Source of the DNA: an uncultured Bacillus sp.
GTDB taxonomy: Bacteria > Bacillota > Bacilli > Bacillales > Cytobacillaceae
Direction of reading: 5' to 3'
Assembly (NCBI GenBank): GCA_937894355.1
Contig: CALCRD010000056.1
Span: forward strand, 1-5,074
Length of the DNA: 5,074 bases
The notes under the pieces were generated by a model. It worked only from the letters and a program-made list of their open reading frames with translations, was not told the origin of the DNA and did no database searches. This document shows positions 1-5,072 of the stretch, piece after piece. The stretch's first letter is position 1, and each line of letters opens with the position of its first letter. The position numbers and the translations under genes were made by a program.

Positions 1-93
1 GTTTGCGCCGCTCACTGCGTTCGCTAAATCCCTTCGTCAAGAAAATGCAAGCATTCTATGCCTCAGGGACTTCGCAAACCCGGCGCACGTTAT
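1..93 (+). repeat. Structured repeat element A (left end cut off by the window)
   Basis: This is the right-hand part of an imperfect palindromic element. GTTTGCG (1-7) is the reverse complement of CGCAAAC (73-79). A second stem, AAATCCCT (26-33) with AGGGACTT (65-72), has one A-C mismatch and sits directly against the right arm, while 18 unmatched bases (8-25) lie on the left side only. A small inner hairpin, AATGC-AA-GCATT, covers 44-55. The element ends CGCAAACCC (73-81), GGCGCAC (82-88), GTTAT (89-93), which matches the end of element B in 20 of 21 bases. The expected ATAAC left end would lie about 11 bases upstream of the window. Its membership of the repeat family is seen directly; its function is unknown. 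Confidence 0.7.
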
Positions 94-159
94 AAGATAT
101 GGCGATATCGGGGTTGCTCTTCGTGGTCTTATTTGTGAAAGCAGAATTTTGGGAAATTG

Positions 160-165
160 TATAAT
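160..165 (+). promoter_or_regulatory. Probable -10 box upstream of the NUDIX gene
   Basis: A perfect TATAAT stands 31 bases before the NUDIX start codon. No good -35 box lies at the usual 16-18 base distance. TTGTGA (133-138) is the closest match but leaves a 21-base spacer. The site lies between element A and the gene, so this unit could carry its own promoter. The rest of 94-196 shows nothing else I can name. Confidence 0.45.
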
Positions 166-196
166 GTAAAAACGTAAAGGACAAGGAGTTATTTTT

Positions 197-628
197 ATGC
201 TAAAGGTAAATTTTTATGGATTAAATACAGTTGAAGATAGCAAACTTCAATTTGCGGTTATTATGGCAAGATATAAGGAGAAATGGATATTCGTAAGGCA
301 TAAGGAAAGGTTAACTTGGGAAATTCCAGGTGGACATAGGGAGGGAAATGAGAGTATAAATTTTACAGCTTCAAGAGAGTTGACTGAAGAAACAGGAGCA
401 AAGAATTACACTATTACTCCAGTTTGTATATATTCAGTAGCTAAGGATGAGACTGAATCCTTTGGGCAATTATTCTATTCAGATGTAGAATACATTGATG
501 AATTACCAGACTTTGAAATTGGTGAAGTTAAACTATTTGACAATATACCTGAAAGCTTAACATATCCCTTAATTCAGCCACACTTGTATAAAAGAATTGA
601 GGAATTTTATATGTCATGGGAGGAGTAA
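197..628 (+). CDS. NUDIX hydrolase
   Basis: This 143-residue protein belongs to the NUDIX superfamily, which hydrolyses a nucleoside diphosphate linked to another moiety, usually with Mg2+. The NUDIX box is complete: G46, five residues, E52, seven residues, then R60-E61-L62-x-E64-E65-x-G67-A68. The glutamates of REL-x-EE are the usual metal ligands. The preceding WEIPGG (41-46) is the typical lead-in strand. Size is normal for a single-domain cytosolic NUDIX enzyme; no signal peptide or membrane segment is visible. The start is supported by AAGGAG (183-188), eight bases before the ATG. The substrate cannot be read from the sequence; housecleaning of damaged nucleotides (8-oxo-dGTP type) is one family possibility. 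The gene runs straight into the GNAT pseudogene, one base separating its TAA from the next ATG, so the two were probably co-transcribed and translationally coupled. Confidence 0.93.
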   Translation: MLKVNFYGLNTVEDSKLQFAVIMARYKEKWIFVRHKERLTWEIPGGHREGNESINFTASRELTEETGAKNYTITPVCIYSVAKDETESFGQLFYSDVEYIDELPDFEIGEVKLFDNIPESLTYPLIQPHLYKRIEEFYMSWEE

Positions 629-629
629 G

Positions 630-1081
630 ATGACTCCAAAAAGAGAATTCAGAAAACTGTGTCTTTCAGATCTACAACTTGTCTTACAAAAATGGAAAAT
701 GATTTTCGAAACGGCTTTATTTTTGAAGAAAATGCAAGGCTATTTCTTTCAAATCCAATGAATTGGATTTTTGCATGTATTCAAGAGAAACAAATTATTG
801 GCTTTGGTTACGGATATGAATTAAATCGTTTAGATAATAAAGGTAATATGTTATATATTCATGAAGTAGGAGTACTTCCACAATATCAGAAACAGGGCAT
901 CGGATTTCAAATTCTTACTGGATAAAGAATCTTTGTAAGCTGACAGGCATTTGCAGGTTCTATTTGGTTTACACAGAAACATAATACAGCTGCTAGTGCA
1001 GTATATGAAAAAGCTGGTGGCGAAAAAACAAATAGTACTTATGATGATGACGTGACCTATTTCTTTAACAAGTTTGACTAG
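630..1081 (+). pseudogene. GNAT-family N-acetyltransferase, broken by three frameshifts
   Basis: Joining three reading frames gives a complete GNAT protein of about 150 residues. It starts at ATG 630 behind GGGAGGAG (618-625), which lies in the end of the NUDIX gene. The first frame gives MTPKREFRKLCLSDLQLVLQ and fails near the A5 run at 688-692, consistent with loss of one A. The second frame carries the acetyl-CoA binding motif A (HEVGVLPQYQKQGIG) and stops at 923-925; one base appears lost at about 922-924. The third frame (KNLCKLTGICRFYLV) has one extra base near 968-970, after which TQKHNTAASAVYEKAGG and a YFFNKFD end lead to the TAG at 1079-1081. The C-terminal pattern vaguely recalls the AAC(3)-I group, but I would not claim aminoglycoside activity. 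Three independent lesions suggest decay; sequencing error is an alternative, though the neighbouring genes are intact. Confidence 0.85.
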
Positions 1082-1137
1082 CTTCCAGAATAAGCATAAT
1101 CTAAAGTTAAGAAATGCATAAGAGGTCGCCACATCTT

Positions 1138-1284
1138 ATAACAGCAGGGTTTGCGCAAGGGTGCGGAAAGTTAAATCAAGATGCCAAATCAGGAAGTCGC
1201 ATCATGGAGAAACCCGCACCACACCTGGGACCCTATGTGCAGTCGCACTAAGGGTCTCGGCGTCGCAAACCCGGCCCACGTTAT
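1138..1284 (+). repeat. Structured repeat element B (complete)
   Basis: The left end reads ATAAC (1138-1142), AGCA (1143-1146), GGGTTTGCG (1147-1155). The right end reads CGCAAACCC (1264-1272), GGCCCAC (1273-1279), GTTAT (1280-1284). The terminal five bases and the nine-base arms are exact inverted repeats separated by unequal spacers of four and seven bases. Inside, GGGACCCT (1227-1234) pairs with AGGGTCTC (1251-1258) with one G-T pair, closing over GTGC-AGTC-GCAC (1237-1248). On the left side, GGTGCGG (1160-1166) can pair with CCGCACC (1214-1220). The whole could fold as a branched hairpin. No reading frame of note is present. It lies between the GNAT pseudogene and the DJ-1 gene and has no U-run, so it does not look like a simple terminator. 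Confidence 0.8.
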
Positions 1285-1306
1285 GTGAAATAACTAATAT
1301 AAGCAA

Positions 1307-1882
1307 ATGGAGGTGGAAAATATTAGAGCCTATGTCCTAATTTACGATGGTTTCGCTCAATTTGAGGTTGTTCTTGCCTGTTACCTACTTAAAACAAAAG
1401 GGGAAGTAATAACTGTTGGGATGAATAAAGAGGTTGTTGGCTCTTTTGAGGGGTTTATTTCACTTCCACATATGACGATCGATGAATTGAACATCGAAGA
1501 AATGGATCTGCTTATTATACCTGGAGGTAACCCTGATGCGGTTAAAGAAACGGGAAAATTGTACAGGTTTCTAAGGGAATTAAATGAGAGAGATGTGGTT
1601 ATAGGGGCGATTTGTTCTTCCCCAGTCCATTTGGCAAAAGCAGGTGTTCTAAAAGGGAAGAGATATACCACTTCATTACCTGTGAATGAGTTTACTGAAT
1701 TCGAAACGGAAAATTATAAAGATGAAAACGTGATTGTAGATCATAATATTGTTACAGCGAAAGCAAGCGGTTACGTGGATTTTGCGATAGCGTTAGGTAA
1801 GGAAATGGAAATCTATAAAGATGAGGATGATTTGTTGGAAACCATAAGGTTTTTTAAGTATTACAATAATGAGCCGGGCTGA
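1307..1882 (+). CDS. DJ-1/PfpI family protein
   Basis: The product is a 191-residue, single-domain protein of the DJ-1/PfpI (class I glutamine amidotransferase-like) superfamily. It has the first strand AYVLIYDGF (8-16) followed by Glu20, a PGG loop (72-74), and the nucleophile elbow GAICSSPVHLAKAG with Cys103. Glu20 and Cys103 match the conserved acid and reactive cysteine of DJ-1 relatives. Ser104 replaces the His that follows Cys in PfpI-type peptidases, so the protein is closer to DJ-1-like proteins than to the protease branch. Members act variously in aldehyde or glyoxal clean-up, oxidative stress or as isonitrile hydratases; the exact reaction cannot be read here. It is cytosolic by appearance. 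ATG 1307 has no Shine-Dalgarno sequence, while a strong one lies just after it, so the true start may be ATT 1322. It is the only gene between elements B and C. Confidence 0.88.
   Translation: MEVENIRAYVLIYDGFAQFEVVLACYLLKTKGEVITVGMNKEVVGSFEGFISLPHMTIDELNIEEMDLLIIPGGNPDAVKETGKLYRFLRELNERDVVIGAICSSPVHLAKAGVLKGKRYTTSLPVNEFTEFETENYKDENVIVDHNIVTAKASGYVDFAIALGKEMEIYKDEDDLLETIRFFKYYNNEPG
1309..1315 (+). promoter_or_regulatory. Strong Shine-Dalgarno sequence inside the apparent start of the DJ-1 gene
   Basis: GGAGGTG overlaps the second and third codons after ATG 1307 and stands six bases before ATT 1322, in the same frame. Starting at 1322 would give a protein whose first strand begins at the usual distance from the N-terminus for this family. 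There is no ATG, GTG or TTG at that spacing. Either AUU is used as a rare start, or an ATG has mutated to ATT, or the unsupported ATG 1307 is used. Confidence 0.5.
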
Positions 1883-1898
1883 GGCTTTGTAACTTAAC

Positions 1899-2045
1899 AT
1901 AACAGCACGATTACCGCTGGCGGGGCACGGAGAGTGGATCATGATGACAAATCGAAGAAGTCAAATCACGAAGTTTACATGCCCACATCCATGGACCTAA
2001 GCGCGGTCGCGCCCGGCTTGTCCGTCGGTAATCGGCAGACGTTAT
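1899..2045 (+). repeat. Structured repeat element C (complete)
   Basis: The left end reads ATAAC (1899-1903), AGCA (1904-1907), CGATTACCG (1908-1916). The right end reads CGGTAATCG (2026-2034), GCAGAC (2035-2040), GTTAT (2041-2045). The nine-base arms are exact inverted repeats but differ from those of A and B, so pairing is preserved while sequence is not. Its length, 147 bp, equals that of B. Near the right arm, GGAC (1993-1996) pairs with GTCC (2020-2023) and AAGC (1999-2002) with GCTT (2016-2019) around a GC-rich loop. On the left side GGGCA (1923-1927) can pair with TGCCC (1980-1984). An open frame that continues into the HEAT protein crosses this element from GTG 1934, but that stretch is probably not translated. 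Confidence 0.78.
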
Positions 2046-2090
2046 CTGACATCGGACGCAATGAAGCGGCTATAGTGGCCGCTAGAATTC

Positions 2091-2097
2091 GGAAGGA
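2091..2097 (+). promoter_or_regulatory. Ribosome binding site deciding the HEAT-protein start
   Basis: GGAAGGA stands four bases before ATG 2102. The spacing is a little short, but it is the best site in the region. The upstream GTG at 1934 has a plausible purine-rich leader but lies inside element C, so the downstream start is preferred. Confidence 0.5.
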
Positions 2098-2101
2098 AAA
2101 T

Positions 2102-2896
2102 ATGGAAGAACTAAAAAAACATAATAGACAAAAGCGTGGGCAGGTATCGGAGACTGAAATTAAACAACATGAAGGTTCTCCGATTGAAGAATTAGCTAAA
2201 CTCTTAAATAGTAGCAACCCAAAAAGCAGAACCATTGGAGCAATTTTGATGGGTAATAAAAAGGCAACAGAAATGATACCGGAGCTCTGTAAACATTTGC
2301 AAACAGAAAAATCATTATATTCGAGGATTGCAGTTTCCGAAGCATTAGGGAAAATGGGAGAACCGGAGGTAAAGCCGCTGATCCAGCTACTTGGAAAGAT
2401 CGGCAATAATCAAGAAAAAGAATTACCAAAAAAATATTTCGAAAAGAGAAGTTATCCATTAGCCAGAGATTTAGCCGCTAGAACCTTGATTAAGATAGGT
2501 AAATCGGCCATTCCGTACTTGATCAAGATAGTTGAAAATGGGGATAGTTTTGAGACCCAGCAGGCAATTGATGCAATTGGAGGAATTGTGAGTAAAAGTC
2601 ATTATATGAGTCCGTTACCAGTATTACTGGAAGTACTTGAGAAATATTCAGGTAATGAGGTAACTACATGGAAAGTTATTAGAGCCTTAAGTGCATTTAA
2701 ACATAGGGAAGTGATTGAACCGCTAGTAAAAATGCTTAAAACCCATACCCAACCAGCAATCAGGTGGGAGGCGGCAAGAAGTATTGGACAAGTCGGAATA
2801 TCAACCCCAATAGTGAGGATGGTCTTGGAAAATGCAATACTAGATCAAAATATTGAAGTGAGAAAAGCGGCAAAAATATCTTTGGACCAATTATAG
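2102..2896 (+). CDS. HEAT-repeat domain protein, function unknown
   Basis: The 264-residue product consists largely of alpha-helical HEAT-like repeats. After a charged, lysine-rich N-terminus (1-25), repeats with the usual pattern of hydrophobic helices, a proline and a small or aspartate turn can be seen. They lie around 28-66 (EELAKLL), 74-100 (RIAVSEALGKMGEPEVKPLI), 120-145 (ARDLAARTLIKIGKSAIPYL), 154-182, 188-213 (WKVIRALSAFKHREVIEPLV), and 220-264 (RWEAARSIGQVG, VRKAAKISLDQL). Such proteins are normally protein-binding scaffolds; no catalytic motif, signal peptide or membrane segment is seen. PBS-lyase-type HEAT proteins are the nearest family description. The frame is open back to GTG 1934, but that extension would be translated repeat element C and reads as low-complexity, non-helical sequence. 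The racemase gene follows 62 bases later, so co-transcription is likely. The partner is unknown. Confidence 0.8.
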   Translation: MEELKKHNRQKRGQVSETEIKQHEGSPIEELAKLLNSSNPKSRTIGAILMGNKKATEMIPELCKHLQTEKSLYSRIAVSEALGKMGEPEVKPLIQLLGKIGNNQEKELPKKYFEKRSYPLARDLAARTLIKIGKSAIPYLIKIVENGDSFETQQAIDAIGGIVSKSHYMSPLPVLLEVLEKYSGNEVTTWKVIRALSAFKHREVIEPLVKMLKTHTQPAIRWEAARSIGQVGISTPIVRMVLENAILDQNIEVRKAAKISLDQL

Positions 2897-2958
2897 TAGT
2901 TGAAGCGAAAGAAAGAGGCTACCATCCTTGGTTATAGTATGTATTGGAGGAAGAAGTA

Positions 2959-3651
2959 ATGGAAACAATTGGGCTAATTGGAGGCATGAGCTGGGAATCC
3001 ACAGTGGAATACTATCGTTTAATCAACGAAGAAATCAATTCAAGAATGGGAGGGCTCCATTCAGGGAAATGCCTATTATATAGTGTTGATTTTGGGGAAA
3101 TAGAACCCTTTATGAGAACGAATGAGTGGGACAAAATAGGTCAGGTATTGATAAATACCGCCAAGGTTTTAGAAAATGGTGGAGCAGATTTTATCCTTTT
3201 ATGCACTAATACTATGCATAAGCTTTTCGAACAAATTAAGGATGGAATCAAAATTGAATTAATACATATTGCTGATGCAACTGCAGAAAAAGTATTACGT
3301 GAAAACATAGAAAGGGTCGGATTGCTTGGAACCCGACAGACAATGGAAGAAGATTTTTATAAATCCAGACTTGAGAAAAAAGGGGTTCAAGTTTTAATAC
3401 CCAAACCAAAGGACAGGGATATAGTCCATCAGGTAATATTTAATGAATTATGTCTTGGGGAAATTAGGGAAGAATCGAAAGAAGAATATAAAAGAATTAT
3501 TGAGGAATTAATATCAATGGGTGCGGAAGGAATAATTCTAGGTTGTACAGAGATTCCTTTGTTAATCAAGCAGGAAGATTCAAAAGTACCAGTCTTTGAT
3601 ACAACTTACATACATGCAATGAAAGCAGTTGAAAAAGCAATTAATATTTAA
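2959..3651 (+). CDS. Aspartate/glutamate racemase family protein
   Basis: The 230-residue product is a cofactor-independent amino-acid racemase of the Asp/Glu racemase superfamily. The N-terminus METIGLIGGMSWESTVEYY is characteristic. The two catalytic cysteines are both present: Cys82 in LCTNTMHK and Cys196 in GCTEIPLL, with the GLLGT turn (121-125) starting the second half. Length and both cysteine contexts fit the YgeA-like, broad-specificity amino-acid racemase branch rather than MurI glutamate racemase. Substrate preference cannot be set from sequence; homoserine, aspartate or other amino acids are possible. The start at ATG 2959 is chosen because GGAGGA (2946-2951) stands seven bases before it; an in-frame TTG at 2944 would overlap this site. 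The gene is probably co-transcribed with the HEAT gene and is followed by element D. Confidence 0.92.
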   Translation: METIGLIGGMSWESTVEYYRLINEEINSRMGGLHSGKCLLYSVDFGEIEPFMRTNEWDKIGQVLINTAKVLENGGADFILLCTNTMHKLFEQIKDGIKIELIHIADATAEKVLRENIERVGLLGTRQTMEEDFYKSRLEKKGVQVLIPKPKDRDIVHQVIFNELCLGEIREESKEEYKRIIEELISMGAEGIILGCTEIPLLIKQEDSKVPVFDTTYIHAMKAVEKAINI

Positions 3652-3678
3652 TTGAAAGTAATTCCGACGGTCCATCGC

Positions 3679-3808
3679 ATAACAACGAGTTGCAGGCTCC
3701 GCTCCGCATTGTATAAATCTGGGTAGTTCCGGCGCTCCGACCCAAATCCGTCCGCCTAAGATAAGAGCTATCTAAGGCGGACGGACTTCTGCAACTCGCA
3801 AACGCAGC
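3679..3808 (+). repeat. Structured repeat element D (right end altered)
   Basis: The left end reads ATAAC (3679-3683) and AA, followed by the arm CGAGTTGCAG (3686-3695), which is the exact reverse complement of CTGCAACTCG (3789-3798). Directly inside the right arm is a 20-bp stem, 3744-3763 with 3769-3788, with two mismatches and a five-base loop (AGAGC). On the left side, TGGGT (3720-3724) can pair with ACCCA (3740-3744) in an alternative fold. The base of the long stem, AAATCC with GGACTT, carries the same A-C mismatch seen in element A. Where A, B and C end ACGTTAT, D reads ACG (3802-3804) followed by CAGC, so the right end has lost or never had TTAT. The right boundary is therefore approximate. 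No T-run follows, so it is not a classical terminator. Confidence 0.68.
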
Positions 3809-3821
3809 AACTTACCATTTC

Positions 3822-3842
3822 GGAGTCCCGATGGCTCCTTTT
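3822..3842 (+). terminator. Weak terminator-like hairpin
   Basis: GGAG-T-CC (3822-3828) pairs with GGCTCC (3833-3838) around a short loop, with one bulged T, and is followed by TTTT (3839-3842). The form fits a weak intrinsic terminator on the plus strand. It stands 170 bases after the racemase stop codon and beyond element D, and could end transcription from the accessory genes before the GTPase. The stem is only six base pairs. Confidence 0.35.
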
Positions 3843-3914
3843 ATGAAATTGCGAACTTAATTTTACACTAGCTGTAACGTTTTCATGATTATTGGTGGTA
3901 CATATTAAAAATTG

Positions 3915-3923
3915 TGTTAGAAT
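3915..3923 (+). promoter_or_regulatory. Possible extended -10 promoter for the YchF-like gene
   Basis: TGTTAGAAT fits the extended -10 form TGn-TAnAAT and lies in an AT-rich stretch 84 bases before the chosen start codon. The -35 region is weak: TTGGTG (3892-3897) lies 20 bases from the -10 hexamer. An extended -10 can compensate for that. It falls after the terminator-like hairpin, which suggests separate transcription from the accessory genes. Confidence 0.35.
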
Positions 3924-4007
3924 TAAAATATCACACTTTTTCAGTTCACGATGAATGGGGCCTTGAATAGAAAAAGTGAAAGAAGGATCAGTAAAGGAAG
4001 AGGAAGA

Positions 4008-5072
4008 ATGAAGATTGGCTTAGTTGGGTTACCCGGATCGGGAAAGACTACATTATTTAGATTATTGACCGGAATCAAGGAGGGTGGCAGTCTCGGTGGA
4101 AAGGATGCAACTGTAGGTGCGGCCAAAGTACCGGATCCGCGGATCGTCTATCTATCGGAGATGTTTAAACCCAAGAAGACTACCTTTGCCCAGATTGATC
4201 TGACAGATCTACCCGGGCTTAATATGGGTGAAGATCAAAAGAAAGGGTCGAATCCGTTTTTAACAGCGGTGCGTAATGTAGATGCTCTAGTAGCAGTGAT
4301 TCAGGTTTTTCGCGACGGATTCCCCCACATCCTTGGGGAGATTAATCCTCGGCGGGATTTAGAAAAGATCCACGCCGAATTGCTCTTTGCTGATTGGGAG
4401 GTTATTGAGAAACGGATTGAACGCCTGAATGTGAAGAAAAAGAAAGAAGATGAGCTCGAGTTGGAGCTCCTAACCCGGTGCCAGGTAGAGCTAGAGAATG
4501 AAGGGCGATTGAATAACCTTTCTTTTACTACCGATGAAGAGGAATTGTTAAGGGGCTTTCAGTTTTTAACTTTAAAACCATTAATGGTCGTTTTAAACCT
4601 TGATGAGGAAGGGTTTAAAACCGGTTTTCCCGGTAAGGAAGAATTCCTAGCTGAACTTGAGGGAAAAGGTTTACCTATTCTGGAGGTCTCCGCCCGACTG
4701 GAAGAGGAGATTGCCCAATTATCCGCAGAGGATCGGGTAATTTTCATGGAAGATCTGGGTATCACCGAACCTGGGGTAGATCGGTTGGCACGGATGGTTT
4801 ACAGGTGTCTGGGCCTAATCTCCTTTTTTACCGTGGGTGAGGATGAGGTTAAAGCCTGGACGATAAATCAAAATACGGCAGCAAAAAAGGCGGCCGGGAA
4901 GATTCATTCCGATATCGAACGGGGCTTTATCCGGGCAGAAGTTGTTGCCTATTCCGATCTACTCGAACATGGTAGTATGGCGAAACTAAGAGAAAAGGGC
5001 CTTTTTCGCTTGGAGGGGAAAGAGTATTCGGTGCAAGATGGGGATATCATCAATTTTCGCTTTAACGTTTGA
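4008..5072 (+). CDS. YchF/DUF933-type P-loop NTPase with C-terminal TGS-like domain
   Basis: The 354-residue product is an OBG-superfamily GTPase/ATPase related to YchF. It has the P-loop GLPGSGKTT (7-15), the G3 motif DLPG (67-70), and a helical, charged insertion (about 118-186). A noncanonical G4 motif NLDE (197-200) follows, then VSAR (227-230) as a G5-like loop. The C-terminal TGS-like/DUF933 domain (about 270-353) contains FTVGEDEVKAWTI, AGKIHSDIERGFIRAEVV and the family ending VQDGDIINFRFNV. YchF proteins bind ATP through an NxxE-type G4 motif and associate with ribosomes; Glu200 fits that, so ATP preference is inferred. The P-loop SGKT differs from the usual NVGKS of YchF, so this may be a divergent paralogue. 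The start at ATG 4008 is supported by AAAGGAAGAGG (3993-4003); the frame is open back to ATG 3951, which has no ribosome binding site. G+C is visibly higher than in the genes to its left. Confidence 0.9.
   Translation: MKIGLVGLPGSGKTTLFRLLTGIKEGGSLGGKDATVGAAKVPDPRIVYLSEMFKPKKTTFAQIDLTDLPGLNMGEDQKKGSNPFLTAVRNVDALVAVIQVFRDGFPHILGEINPRRDLEKIHAELLFADWEVIEKRIERLNVKKKKEDELELELLTRCQVELENEGRLNNLSFTTDEEELLRGFQFLTLKPLMVVLNLDEEGFKTGFPGKEEFLAELEGKGLPILEVSARLEEEIAQLSAEDRVIFMEDLGITEPGVDRLARMVYRCLGLISFFTVGEDEVKAWTINQNTAAKKAAGKIHSDIERGFIRAEVVAYSDLLEHGSMAKLREKGLFRLEGKEYSVQDGDIINFRFNV

Noticed and set aside
684..696. Programmed -1 frameshifting in the GNAT gene
   Set aside because: The site does not fit a tandem slippery heptamer, and two more lesions downstream would still break the gene.
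659..925. GTG 659 as start of a short GNAT gene
   Set aside because: There is no ribosome binding site, its first residues are out-of-frame sequence, and the true N-terminus is encoded from ATG 630 in another frame.
851..1132. Open frame on the minus strand across the GNAT pseudogene
   Set aside because: It lies opposite a recognisable, though broken, GNAT gene and shows no family motif or ribosome binding site.
1138..1284. Element B as a riboswitch or simple transcription terminator
   Set aside because: The same element type occurs before and after unrelated genes and no T-run follows the stems; the shared terminal boxes fit a repeat family better.
1138..1284. Element B as a MITE or insertion sequence remnant with target duplication
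   Set aside because: No flanking direct repeat is visible on either side of the ATAAC and GTTAT ends. A mobile palindromic repeat is not excluded.
1298..1303. TATAAG as a -10 box for the DJ-1 gene
   Set aside because: It lies too close to the start codon to leave a usable leader and no -35 box is present.
1975..2459. Minus-strand open frames opposite the HEAT gene
   Set aside because: They mirror the plus-strand coding sequence, and the plus strand gives clear HEAT repeats.
2921..2932. ACCA-TCCT-TGGT hairpin before the racemase gene
   Set aside because: Four base pairs without a T-run or family resemblance is within chance expectation.
3951..4007. Upstream ATG 3951 as the start of the YchF-like protein
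   Set aside because: It lacks a ribosome binding site, and family members begin right before the P-loop strand, as from ATG 4008.
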